Assembly: GCF_002608565.1 (NCBI RefSeq)
Contig: NZ_LIXM01000021.1
Location: 31,772-95,771 of the forward strand
Direction of reading: 5' to 3'
DNA: 64,000 nt
From: Vibrio sp. PID17_43
Lineage (GTDB): Bacteria > Pseudomonadota > Gammaproteobacteria > Enterobacterales > Vibrionaceae
The notes beneath the pieces were generated by a model. The model made no database searches. It saw only the letters and a program-made list of their open reading frames with translations, and was not told the DNA's origin. A program made the position numbers and the translations under genes. Of this stretch, positions 51,505 to 60,090 are shown piece by piece; the first letter of the stretch is position 1; every line of letters begins with the position of its first letter.

Positions 51505-51519
51505 GATAGAAAGAGCTTA

Positions 51520-51936
51520 CTACAACAGATAGTCATAACGCTCGCTGTCTTTTTCTGAGAAAGACTCAATAAACTCAAGCTGTAAGCCGTGATCCTCTAC
51601 GTAGTAAACGCTCTTCCTAAATGGGTGCTCACCACCGAGATGAACTAGCTCGTATCCTGCTTCTTTGAACCTTATTATTAAAGCTTCCACATCGGGTACC
51701 ACAATGCCTAAATGCTTGAGCCCTGTCGTATGGCTAGTCCAATGTTCAGCTTCACTATTGCCGCCTGAAGAGATTACCATGTAAGAATGCTCATCTCCGA
51801 GATGGAACCATTCGATAGGTTTGCCAAACCAGACATCAATTTTTCCGCTTCCGCGTACTTTCCATTCTGGAATTGCACTGATAAGAAAACGAATCGTTTG
51901 TTGCGCATCCACAACTAAAAATATTGGCGTGTTCAA
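51520..51936 (-). CDS. VOC (glyoxalase/dioxygenase) superfamily protein
   Basis: 138 residues. Beta-alpha-beta-beta-beta units with WFHLGDEHSYMVISSG, LKHLGIVVPDVEALIIRFKE and VYYVEDHGLQLEFIE; His and Glu are placed to bind a metal (HLG, LEFIE). Members include glyoxalases, fosfomycin-resistance proteins and dioxygenases. Which reaction it performs cannot be read. Stand-alone gene. Confidence 0.82.
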   Translation of the reverse strand: MNTPIFLVVDAQQTIRFLISAIPEWKVRGSGKIDVWFGKPIEWFHLGDEHSYMVISSGGNSEAEHWTSHTTGLKHLGIVVPDVEALIIRFKEAGYELVHLGGEHPFRKSVYYVEDHGLQLEFIESFSEKDSERYDYLL

Positions 51937-52189
51937 TGTCGTTTTTCATGGGGGAAATTCCTTATTCATCATGTTTTTCGTTTGCTTGATGAATACTCTA
52001 AAACTTCAAGTTAACTTTAGGTAAATCGCTCATTTTTACATCCCTATAGGAAATGAGATCGAGTTCAACTATTTCTCCGTGACAGAAATAGTTGAAGCCG
52101 ACGCCCAAAAGCCTCAGAATGTCGCACTTTTCGCATCGTACATAAATTCGACGCGTTGTTATCTAACTCGACAATTGAGAATCATACAT

Positions 52190-53659
52190 ATGGGTTTTAC
52201 CTCGTTAGGTCTATCTGCTCCAATCCTTAAAGCAATTCAGGAAAAAGGCTACGACACCCCTTCGCCAATTCAGGCTCAAGCAATTCCTGCTATTTTGAAA
52301 GGGAAAGACGTCATGGCAGCAGCGCAGACTGGTACAGGTAAAACAGCGGGCTTCACGCTGCCAATCCTTGAGCGTTTGTCAAATGGCCCTCGTGTTCGCA
52401 GTAACCATATTCGTGCTTTGATCTTAACGCCAACACGTGAGCTTGCCGCGCAGGTTCAAGAAAACGTGTTCATGTACAGCCGCCATCTAACGCTGAACAG
52501 CGCGGTGGTATTCGGTGGCGTGAAGATCAACCCACAAATGCTGCGTCTTCGTAAGGGTGCTGACGTATTGGTTGCAACGCCTGGCCGTCTAATGGACTTG
52601 TACAGCCAGAATGCGGTGAAATTCGACCAACTGGAAGTACTGGTTCTGGATGAAGCAGACCGCATGCTCGACATGGGTTTTATTCGCGACATTCGTAAGA
52701 TTCTTGATTTGCTGCCAAAACAACGTCAAAACCTACTGTTCTCTGCCACGTTCTCAAATGAAATTCGCGCTCTTGCAAAAGGGTTAGTAAACAACCCTGT
52801 TGAGATTTCAGTTAACCCAGCAAACTCAACCGCAAGAACAGTAGAGCAATGCATTTACCCTGCAGACGTGAAAAAGAAAGCGCCAATGCTGGTAAAACTG
52901 ATCAAAGACGGTGACTGGAAGCAAGTGCTGGTATTTACTAAAACTAAGCACGGCGCAAACCGCTTAGCGAAGTTTCTCATTGACGAAAAGATTACCGCTG
53001 CCGCTATCCACGGGAACAAGAGTCAAGGCGCACGTACGAAAGCACTGGCGGACTTCAAATCAGGTGAAGTACGCGTTCTCGTTGCAACTGACATCGCAGC
53101 ACGTGGTATCGATATTCCTCAGCTTCCTCAAGTGGTGAACTTCGAGCTACCAAAAGTAGCTGAAGATTACGTTCACCGTATTGGTCGTACAGGTCGCGCT
53201 GGCGAAACAGGCAAAGCAATTTCTTTGGTTTGTGCACTTGAAGCACCAGAACTGTTCGCGATAGAGCGTGTAATTCAAGAACTTCTACCACGTAAACAAC
53301 TTGAGGGCTTCGCTCCAACCAATGCCGTACCAGAATCTAAACTAGATACTCGCCCAATCAAGCCAAAGAAACCGAAAAAGCCTAAGAAGCCAAAAACCGA
53401 CGGTGACAATGCTCATCAAGCAGAGAAGAAAACGTCCAATGGCGCAAGCAAGCCTAAGCGTCGTTTCAATGAGAATAAAGGTGGAGCTGGTAAGCCTAAG
53501 GGAAACCGTGACGGTCAGGCGCGCTCAAACGGCAAACCAGATGCGAATAAGCCAAACAGCAATAGAAATGGCAACGGTGGTAAGCCAGTAGGAGCAAAAC
53601 CTTCAAGCAGCAAGCCATCTGGTCAGCGTCGTAAGCCGCGTCCACAAGTGGCTAATTAA
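52190..53659 (+). CDS. rhlE: DEAD-box RNA helicase RhlE
   Basis: 489 residues from ATG 52190; an upstream in-frame start at 52079 adds 37 residues without motif. Q motif and [12 protein letters not shown], Walker [23 protein letters not shown] ([13 protein letters not shown]), SAT, and the helicase-C motifs RGIDIP and [10 protein letters not shown]. The tail of about 110 residues is Lys/Pro/Gly/Asn-rich, with [12 protein letters not shown] at its start, typical of RhlE RNA-binding extensions. It remodels RNA in ribosome assembly and mRNA decay. The 250-bp upstream spacer has no gene and could hold a cold-responsive leader. Confidence 0.94.
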   Translation: MGFTSLGLSAPILKAIQEKGYDTPSPIQAQAIPAILKGKDVMAAAQTGTGKTAGFTLPILERLSNGPRVRSNHIRALILTPTRELAAQVQENVFMYSRHLTLNSAVVFGGVKINPQMLRLRKGADVLVATPGRLMDLYSQNAVKFDQLEVLVLDEADRMLDMGFIRDIRKILDLLPKQRQNLLFSATFSNEIRALAKGLVNNPVEISVNPANSTARTVEQCIYPADVKKKAPMLVKLIKDGDWKQVLVFTKTKHGANRLAKFLIDEKITAAAIHGNKSQGARTKALADFKSGEVRVLVATDIAARGIDIPQLPQVVNFELPKVAEDYVHRIGRTGRAGETGKAISLVCALEAPELFAIERVIQELLPRKQLEGFAPTNAVPESKLDTRPIKPKKPKKPKKPKTDGDNAHQAEKKTSNGASKPKRRFNENKGGAGKPKGNRDGQARSNGKPDANKPNSNRNGNGGKPVGAKPSSSKPSGQRRKPRPQVAN

Positions 53660-53680
53660 GTCGCTCGCTTCCATTTAAAT

Positions 53681-53716
53681 AACAAAGCCGCTGATAACAC
53701 TCAGCGGCTTTGTTTT
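53681..53716 (+). terminator. Terminator of rhlE
   Basis: Perfect 14-bp stem AACAAAGCCGCTGA / TCAGCGGCTTTGTT with a six-base loop and TTTT overlapping the arm. The next 250 bp hold no gene. Confidence 0.92.
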
Positions 53717-53965
53717 ATCAACCAGATACATCGCACTTCAAACTTGCTCTTAAGAGTTTAAGTAATGCCTCCAGAGCACTTTCAACCTCAACCACCTAGT
53801 GAATCTCTTCTAAAATATCGTCAGATGCATTTTGAAATGCTTTCTCACTTTGGTATCCATTACCTACCCACACCTCTTTGATATTATAAAAGAAAATCGT
53901 CACCATAAAGGAGGCTATACCAACTCCTTCCGTTTAAAAGACATTATGGCTCAGGAGAAAAAAGA

Positions 53966-54280
53966 ATGACCAATATATATTCTGATATACCAAATCACAT
54001 CCCTGATGAGATATTCGAAGATATCATTTCTACAAACCACATTCGAATCGAGCGAATTCTATCTCATGGACATCGATCCCCGGAGGTTGGCTGGTACGAC
54101 CAAGCTGAACACGAGTGGGTTATTGTACTTAAAGGCGAAGGGGTTATTGAATTCGAAAATGGGCAAGTTCATACATTATCTGAGGGCGATTTTATCAATA
54201 TAAAAGCCGGTATAAAACACAAAGTATTGAGCACTTCACCTGATGAAGTCACCGTCTGGCTAGCTGTCTTTTACCGCTGA
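53966..54280 (+). CDS. Small cupin-domain protein
   Basis: 104 residues, a single cupin barrel: GHRSPEVGWYDQAEHEWVIVLKGEG with His/Glu metal ligands and GDFINIKAGIKHKV. The gene has AGGAG before its ATG. Single-domain cupins of this kind bind small ligands or act as isomerases or oxygenases; no specific role is visible. Confidence 0.8.
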   Translation: MTNIYSDIPNHIPDEIFEDIISTNHIRIERILSHGHRSPEVGWYDQAEHEWVIVLKGEGVIEFENGQVHTLSEGDFINIKAGIKHKVLSTSPDEVTVWLAVFYR

Positions 54281-54350
54281 CTGCCGTCATAATGGCTAGC
54301 AATTAGATCGTTTAACTCGACAAATTTTCATTAAAAAGCAAGGAATGCAC

Positions 54351-54434
54351 ATGAATACCGTATATGGCTCGGTGATGATATGGGGAGTATTTATCACTTG
54401 GTTATGGTCAATTTATCGACAATACAACCGTTAG
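54351..54434 (+). CDS. 27-residue single-span membrane protein
   Basis: MNTVYGSVMIWGVFITWLWS then IYRQYNR. AAGGA at ideal distance. One hydrophobic helix with a basic end, typical of the many small membrane proteins of gamma-proteobacteria. Function unknown. Confidence 0.5.
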   Translation: MNTVYGSVMIWGVFITWLWSIYRQYNR

Positions 54435-54577
54435 GTTATTCGGACTTTTGGACACCATGACGATGCCTCTGAAAAAGTATCGCTGTGGGGAAACTTCCAC
54501 AGAGATCTCTTTTCGACAGCAACGTTCATTCCCAAGCTATATTAATCTTGTTGTAACAAGCATTGACGAGGTTATCC

Positions 54578-54937
54578 ATGACATACGAAGAGTTCAATCA
54601 ATTCTGCGGCTCGTTCGCTGCGACATCTCATGTTGTACAGTGGGGTGATGCACATGTTTGGAAAGTGGGCGGAAAAGTCTTCGCGATTGGTGGTTGGAGC
54701 AAAAATAAACAGCCTGCCTTTACTTTTAAAACCTCACCTTTGAATTTTGATTTTCTCCGTGACAGTGAAGGTTACATCCCTGCCCCTTATTTTGCCAATC
54801 GCGGCATGAAATGGATTCAACAAACAGAAACTTCGGGGCGATTGGATGAGGAGTTGAAGTATTACTTGTGCGAATCTTATCAAATTGTTGCTCTTGGCCT
54901 GAGCAAACGTAGGCGCCAAGAGTTAGGGATTGAGTAG
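54578..54937 (+). CDS. MmcQ/YjbR-family protein
   Basis: 119 residues from ATG 54578 (GAGG upstream; five in-frame codons earlier lack support). MTYEEFNQFCGSFAATSHVV, HVWKVGGKVFAIGGWS, TFKTSPLNFDFLRDSEGYIP and MKWIQQTETSGRLDEELKYY follow YjbR closely. The fold resembles the DNA-binding CyaY-like domain but no function is proven. Confidence 0.88.
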   Translation: MTYEEFNQFCGSFAATSHVVQWGDAHVWKVGGKVFAIGGWSKNKQPAFTFKTSPLNFDFLRDSEGYIPAPYFANRGMKWIQQTETSGRLDEELKYYLCESYQIVALGLSKRRRQELGIE

Positions 54938-55095
54938 CCAATTGCGAAACCTTGATAAACACAATGCAAACCTGCTTACTAACTAACAATCCGGCTCGTC
55001 TAGTGCCATTACGCCACACTCGCTCAATCAAGCACCTTTCGATAGCTGGTATATAATAAACGGATTACGAACTAAAAAGTGCACATGGGAGTTTT

Positions 55096-55281
55096 ATGTC
55101 TGTAGAAAATGAGAAACAAGAAGTCATCGTGGTTGATATCAAAATGCCCTTCATGTCGATGGTTATCCTCATGGTAAAATTTGCCATTGCATCCATTCCG
55201 GCCATGATCATTCTAGGCATTATCTTCAGTATTTTAGGGGCACTATTTGGCGGTCTGTTCCATGGAATGGGACGCATGTAG
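55096..55281 (+). CDS. 61-residue membrane protein
   Basis: N-terminal charged NEKQEVIVVDIKMPFMSMVI and two hydrophobic stretches (about 23-40 and 43-58) ending GLFHGMGRM. GGGAG precedes the ATG. Probably two transmembrane helices or one long hairpin. Unknown function, with family-like relatives in other marine gamma-proteobacteria suspected from its clean pattern. Confidence 0.65.
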   Translation: MSVENEKQEVIVVDIKMPFMSMVILMVKFAIASIPAMIILGIIFSILGALFGGLFHGMGRM

Positions 55282-55317
55282 CCCTCCTCGACCACCAGAA
55301 ATAGACAAACAGCACAC

Positions 55318-55353
55318 TCTCCGCACGAAATAAAACAGAGCGGAGAATCTTTT
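55318..55353. terminator. Terminator of the small membrane-protein gene
   Basis: TCTCCGC / GCGGAGA with a 15-base loop and ATCTTTTC after it. Confidence 0.6.
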
Positions 55354-55360
55354 CATCCTA

Positions 55361-56821
55361 TCAATCCACCAACACTAGTGAATCTAATATTCCCTTTCCA
55401 CTATGAATCCCTCCTTCATTTTCACTGGCGGGTTTACTACGGATAAGATAGCCAGCATACCCTTCAAACTCGGTGGCAGGTTCACCTTGATAATGCGCTG
55501 TAAACAAACCAATTTCACTGACTAAATCGGTCACTATTGTCTGCTTGGCATCACGCACGGCAATCGTTGGCTTTTCGCGCTCATGAGGATACAGACGTTG
55601 CATTAATGCCCACGCATCATATTCCTCTTGAGTCATCTGACTCAGTTTCGCTTTGATATCCGCACCAAATATGCAGTGACCACCGCCTTCTCCTTGATTC
55701 TTCAACACCCATTCGTTCTGATTAGCAGACGAGTTAAACCACGCAATAGTTTCTACATTGACGGGTTTCATGTCGGCGAGAACACTTTTCACCAACGTCG
55801 CTTCTTCTAACGTCAGTCCCCAGCGTATATAGTCTTCAGCTGGCATCGTGGTAAGCAGCATTTGCATTGATTTACTGGTTGCAAGTTGCTGGCTAAAGGT
55901 TGCGTTTATCGCTACGTAATGCTTTTCCATAAACAAACGAGTCTGGCTCAAGGTATAGCCACAAACTGGTTCATCCAATTCTGGTGAGCAGTAGTCTATA
56001 TATTGGTAACCCGAACGCAGATAAACCACGTCGACGCCACCGATGTTGTCTAACATAAGACGCTGATTGTCACCGGTATATAACTGGGTACTCAACTGTT
56101 CGAAGGTACGTCTTACGGTGCGCATGCCTAGCTTTTGTAGTTCAACCTCAAGCAAATGCTGGTCGTAAACGTTGTCTTCATTTTTTTGCACCACCATCAA
56201 AAACGTCGGCTTATCGTCTTCACTGAAGCGCGTTTTTACTTTTTTCGCGGCCGTGGCAATGCCCAACGCCAATTGTTCCATACCAACATTGTCCGCCGGT
56301 ATTGCACTCTCATCTTCTAGCCAATCACGATACACGATGCCCCATTGATTTTGCATAAATTGATGAAGCTGTGTCGCTCGCTGACCAAACGGAGCCATGC
56401 CTGCGGCAATTCCGTTGAACTCTATGACCTTAGCTCCATGTTGGCGGTCGTCCATAAAATCCGTGCGCATCAATAGCAAAGGTTGGCGAGCTGGCTTTAA
56501 ACGGTTTCCAGACGCTCCATGCGCTTCTTGGTGGAGTGCCATCAGGCGTCCGAAAAATGGCTCAGCCTTAGCCACATCAATTAGTGAGCTTTGCAAGAAG
56601 TCGTGATCTTCGGACACGTTGCTGATCAGCTTGGCGATAATCGGCGTGACCATTTTTAAATGCTCATACACGCTTCGTTCAATCGACATTGGCGCAATGC
56701 TAAAAGGACAATGTCTCGCGCTATTGTCTGCTTGGCGAAATGCGATGCCATGCATGATTGCCCACTCACAGGCATCTTCAATCACTTGCTGAGAAACATA
56801 TCGATATTTTGAAGTATTCAT
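55361..56821 (-). CDS. Eukaryotic-type glutathione synthetase (ATP-grasp)
   Basis: 486 residues, similar to human GSS (474) and unlike bacterial GshB (about 315). Diagnostic segments: SSLIDVAKAEPFFGRL near 78-93, KVIEFNGIAAGMAPFG (substrate loop), VLKNQGEGGGHCIFG (glycine-rich ATP loop), VSEIGLFTAHY, and the C-terminal GYLIRSKPASENEGGIHSGK then GILDSLVLVD, matching the alanine-rich loop and end of eukaryotic enzymes. It would join glycine to gamma-glutamylcysteine with ATP. A product other than glutathione (for example a glutathione analogue) is possible. Single gene; no gamma-glutamylcysteine ligase nearby. Confidence 0.85.
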   Translation of the reverse strand: MNTSKYRYVSQQVIEDACEWAIMHGIAFRQADNSARHCPFSIAPMSIERSVYEHLKMVTPIIAKLISNVSEDHDFLQSSLIDVAKAEPFFGRLMALHQEAHGASGNRLKPARQPLLLMRTDFMDDRQHGAKVIEFNGIAAGMAPFGQRATQLHQFMQNQWGIVYRDWLEDESAIPADNVGMEQLALGIATAAKKVKTRFSEDDKPTFLMVVQKNEDNVYDQHLLEVELQKLGMRTVRRTFEQLSTQLYTGDNQRLMLDNIGGVDVVYLRSGYQYIDYCSPELDEPVCGYTLSQTRLFMEKHYVAINATFSQQLATSKSMQMLLTTMPAEDYIRWGLTLEEATLVKSVLADMKPVNVETIAWFNSSANQNEWVLKNQGEGGGHCIFGADIKAKLSQMTQEEYDAWALMQRLYPHEREKPTIAVRDAKQTIVTDLVSEIGLFTAHYQGEPATEFEGYAGYLIRSKPASENEGGIHSGKGILDSLVLVD

Positions 56822-57009
56822 AGGTTCGCTTCTAAAAAAATAACGTCGTAATCTACCTTAGACGAATGAACGTTCAAAAAGATGATCATGATTTTGACCT
56901 CTTTTACTTAAAATAGAACCAATTCTTGTCATGCACAAAGCTCATCGCCCTTCCTTTGCCGCTTGGGAGTGGTTAAAATGCACAAAATTGCGCACTAACT
57001 GGATAGAAC

Positions 57010-57531
57010 ATGGCAAAACTTACCCTTCAAGAGCAGATGCTAAAAGCAGGCTTGGTAAACGAAAAAAAACTGAAGAAAGCCAAAAAAGGCTCTAAGAAAT
57101 CACGTATTCAAGCACGTGAAGTAAAAGCGGCGGTTGAAGAGAGCAAACGTCAGCAGTTAGAGCGTGACAAGCAACTGAGCGAACAACAAAACAACGAGCG
57201 CTTGAACAAAGAGATTAGAGCACAAATCAATCAGCTGATTGAGAATAACAAGATTGATTTAAAAGATGGCGACATCAAGTACAACTTTACTCATGGTACA
57301 CTTGTGAAATCTCTATATGTAGATTCACTAGTTCGTGAGCAGCTGATAAAAGGTATCTTGGCCATTGCCATCGTTGGTGAGAGCTATGTGGTTATTCCTC
57401 GTCCTGTTGCAAACAAAATTGCTCAACGCGACGAGTCAGTGATCATTGAACAGAAAGAGCCAGAATCAGATATCCTAGCAGAAGACGATCCATACGCTGA
57501 CTTCGTCGTGCCAGACGATCTAATGTGGTAG
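57010..57531 (+). CDS. yaiL: DUF2058/YaiL-family protein
   Basis: 173 residues: KLTLQEQMLKAGLVNEKKLK, a long basic coiled coil (about 25-85) and IKYNFTHGTLVKSLYVDSLV with YVVIPRPVANKIAQRD. It matches E. coli YaiL, described as a nucleoprotein or polynucleotide-associated protein. Cytoplasmic, probably RNA-associated. ACATGG context without a strong ribosome site, yet the start is clear from the protein. Confidence 0.9.
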   Translation: MAKLTLQEQMLKAGLVNEKKLKKAKKGSKKSRIQAREVKAAVEESKRQQLERDKQLSEQQNNERLNKEIRAQINQLIENNKIDLKDGDIKYNFTHGTLVKSLYVDSLVREQLIKGILAIAIVGESYVVIPRPVANKIAQRDESVIIEQKEPESDILAEDDPYADFVVPDDLMW

Positions 57532-57684
57532 CGCTTTTTCTGTCACGATAATCGTACCATTTATCTCAACCCAAGTGTTTTCAAATAATGGCGCTGCTTA
57601 AAGCCAACACATTGACACCGCTTGGGTTCTTTATTTCATTTCAAACAGCGTACCACCACCAACCTTACGACATGGCGAACATAC

Positions 57685-58578
57685 TCAGTTAAACGTCTGA
57701 CACTGCTCTGGATCACCTGATTCAAATCCCTTCTTAAACCAAGCAACCCTTTGATCTGACGAACCATGTGTAAAACTATCCGGCTGAACCGAGCGTCCCG
57801 CCATTTCTTGCAATCTATCGTCCCCCACCGCCGTTGCCGCTGCAATGCCTTCTTCCATATCGCCGGGATCGAGTATTTTCATCTCATTATTGACATAATA
57901 GCCCCACACCCCCGCGTAACAGTCGGCTTGCAGCTCTAATTTGACACTGAGTTTATTTGCATCCACTTTTGACGATTGTTGCTGTAAGCGATGGACTTCA
58001 CCGCTCGTTCCGAGTAGGTTTTGTACATGGTGACCGACCTCATGCGCAATCACATAGGCAAAAGCAAAGTCTCCTGGTGCACCGAGCTTTTTCAATTCAT
58101 CCATAAAGCTCAGATCGAGGTATATTTTGCCATCGGCCGGGCAATAAAACGGCCCCGACACCGCTTGCCCTATCCCACACCCTGTTGACGTCGTGTTGGT
58201 ATAAAGCACTAGTGTTGGCTCCCGATAGCCATTGGATAATAACGTCGACCAAACACTCTCGGTCGTCCCCAAAACCGCCGCTACGAATTGGGCATTTTCA
58301 TCCGAAAGTGCTTGGCTATCGGATGGGCTAGTAGACTGCTGCGTTATTGGTATACCAACCATCTCTCCGATCAAACTTCCGTCACCCATTAATGCCTGAT
58401 AACCAAAGAAGAGAACGCCACCGAGTAGAACAAGCCGGCCGACTTTGCTCTTCATTAAAAAAGGCAAAAAACGAAATAGTTGAGCAACAAGTAATCCGTT
58501 TGAAGCTGCACCTTTTGTCCCTGGTTGACCTCGACGATCTTCTACATTTGAACTTCTTCGGCTATTACGCCATCGCAT
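57685..58578 (-). CDS. ypfJ: Neutral zinc metallopeptidase YpfJ
   Basis: 297 residues, one N-terminal transmembrane helix (about 46-62) and a periplasmic domain with the zinc motif HEVGHH (179-184). ADCYAGVWGYY and GDPEQCQTF are the family's other conserved points. Substrate unknown. The stop is about 150 bp after the convergent yaiL gene. Confidence 0.92.
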   Translation of the reverse strand: MRWRNSRRSSNVEDRRGQPGTKGAASNGLLVAQLFRFLPFLMKSKVGRLVLLGGVLFFGYQALMGDGSLIGEMVGIPITQQSTSPSDSQALSDENAQFVAAVLGTTESVWSTLLSNGYREPTLVLYTNTTSTGCGIGQAVSGPFYCPADGKIYLDLSFMDELKKLGAPGDFAFAYVIAHEVGHHVQNLLGTSGEVHRLQQQSSKVDANKLSVKLELQADCYAGVWGYYVNNEMKILDPGDMEEGIAAATAVGDDRLQEMAGRSVQPDSFTHGSSDQRVAWFKKGFESGDPEQCQTFN

Positions 58579-58716
58579 ATTTCACCCCAATTGTTCTGTA
58601 TCGCAGACTCAATTGTGGGCTATTTTTTGTAATTTTGCTGAGGCAGAGATGAGACTTACGTCCCTTGAACAGTGTGCTATGGATTGATTGAACGACCACC
58701 AGTATTGTTCGCTCCA

Positions 58717-59109
58717 TCAAAGCATCTCCGCTTCAAAGCGTGCGGTTCGCGCTTGTGCGACAGTACAGTTGGTCACAGACATCAATTCCGCCAAGGTAAT
58801 ATTGGGGGTTTCTAACACTAAACGAATCAACTTCGCTTCTAACGGTTCAAGTTTGTCACTGTGCTTGGCGAGGCCCAATTCCAATTTGTTGATCACAAAT
58901 CGCATCGGCTCGGGCGCTTCGACCTTGATATGATCAGCAAAAGCTTTTATATGTCGCGCTTCACCCGAAATCTGCCAGTTCCTAGAACGCCTGATCCGTT
59001 TCAGTTCACACCCTTTCTCAGCCGCGATGGCTTTAGCTCGCTTAGCTTGCTCTCCCCCAATTCGATGAATAAAAGAAGGTAATAGAATCGTGATGCTTGT
59101 GTCTTTCAT
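58717..59109 (-). CDS. Unknown protein with a C-terminal helix-turn-helix-like segment
   Basis: 130 residues from the ATG at 59109; five more codons upstream would overlap the LysR gene. TILLPSFIHRIGGEQAKRAK, KRIRRSRNWQISGEARHIKA, and a C terminus ITLAELMSVTNCTVAQARTARFE that looks like an HTH. Named 'ribosome recycling factor family' in some vibrios, which is not informative. The start lies four bases after the LysR stop, so they are co-transcribed. Confidence 0.7.
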   Translation of the reverse strand: MKDTSITILLPSFIHRIGGEQAKRAKAIAAEKGCELKRIRRSRNWQISGEARHIKAFADHIKVEAPEPMRFVINKLELGLAKHSDKLEPLEAKLIRLVLETPNITLAELMSVTNCTVAQARTARFEAEML

Positions 59110-59113
59110 AGAG

Positions 59114-59983
59114 TTAAACCTCAACCACCGATACGTTCTCAGCTACCCATTTAAGAAGTTGCTTGGCGGCTTTTGACAGCACTTGGTTTTGGCGCACGAT
59201 GTAGCCGAAATCGGTATTGGGGAAGCTAGGCAAAGGCGTCACTTCTCGTGAGAGTTTAAGCCTTGGGTCGAGGGAAAAATCAGGCACAATCGCCGTACCA
59301 AAGCCCGCTTCTGCCCAGTCGATTTGTGCCTCTACACTGCCTACTTCCATCACTCTATGTTTTGGTAACTTTAGCTCTGGTAGTGATGCGTCAATCAATT
59401 CACGAGTTCGGGTATCATGGCCAAGCAAGATCAAAGTCTGGCTCTCTTCCTTGTTGTCTCGCCAATCGAAAATGTTATCGCCAAAAGCACACCAATGGAT
59501 TTGCGTTAAAGGCGTAAAGTGCAGCGGTTGGCTCTCTTTCTGCGCCATCACAAAACCGATGTCAGCACGGGCACTTTTCACTAGCTCCACCGCCTGAGAA
59601 GATGTCGTATTGAAGAGTGCTAAGTCGATGCCCGGATATTCACTTTTAAACTGCTGAAAAGGCTTGATAAGTAATAGGCGTGAAACAATATCGCTCGCTG
59701 CAATTGAAAGCGTCCCTTGCATTAAGTCGTCAATGGCATTGAGATCAGATTGGCAGATTTGCAGCTCGTTCAACATGTGCTGCGCAGTGTCTAATAATCG
59801 CTTACCTGCCTGAGTCAGTTGTACTGGGTTACGCTCGATCAACTTAGTGCGAGTCGCTTGTTCAAGCTGCTTGATGTGAAGGCTCACATTAGGCTGCGTC
59901 ATGTGCAGTTCGATCGCTGTTTTACCGAAATGCTTTACTTCCGCCAAGGTGACGAATGTACGCAACCAGTTCAAATCTAACAT
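59114..59983 (-). CDS. LysR-family regulator next to purA
   Basis: 289 residues, N-terminal HTH (FVTLAEVKHFGKTAIELHMTQPNVSLHIKQLE), then a substrate-binding domain. It is divergent from the purA paralogue across 107 bp, the usual place for a LysR regulator of its target. The ligand is unknown; a purine or an aspartate-related metabolite would fit the context (inference). Confidence 0.9.
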   Translation of the reverse strand: MLDLNWLRTFVTLAEVKHFGKTAIELHMTQPNVSLHIKQLEQATRTKLIERNPVQLTQAGKRLLDTAQHMLNELQICQSDLNAIDDLMQGTLSIAASDIVSRLLLIKPFQQFKSEYPGIDLALFNTTSSQAVELVKSARADIGFVMAQKESQPLHFTPLTQIHWCAFGDNIFDWRDNKEESQTLILLGHDTRTRELIDASLPELKLPKHRVMEVGSVEAQIDWAEAGFGTAIVPDFSLDPRLKLSREVTPLPSFPNTDFGYIVRQNQVLSKAAKQLLKWVAENVSVVEV

Positions 59984-60090
59984 AGAAAATTGCCCGATAT
60001 GATTTTCTTATCAAGTTAATGAGTATAATTAATTTCTCTTATTCATGCGAGCCCCCTAAGATTTTCCGGTCTGTTTTTGGAGAATGAATT

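Noticed and set aside
52079..52189. 37-residue N-terminal extension of RhlE
   Set aside because: It has no motif and RhlE proteins begin at the GFTSLGL Q-motif region.
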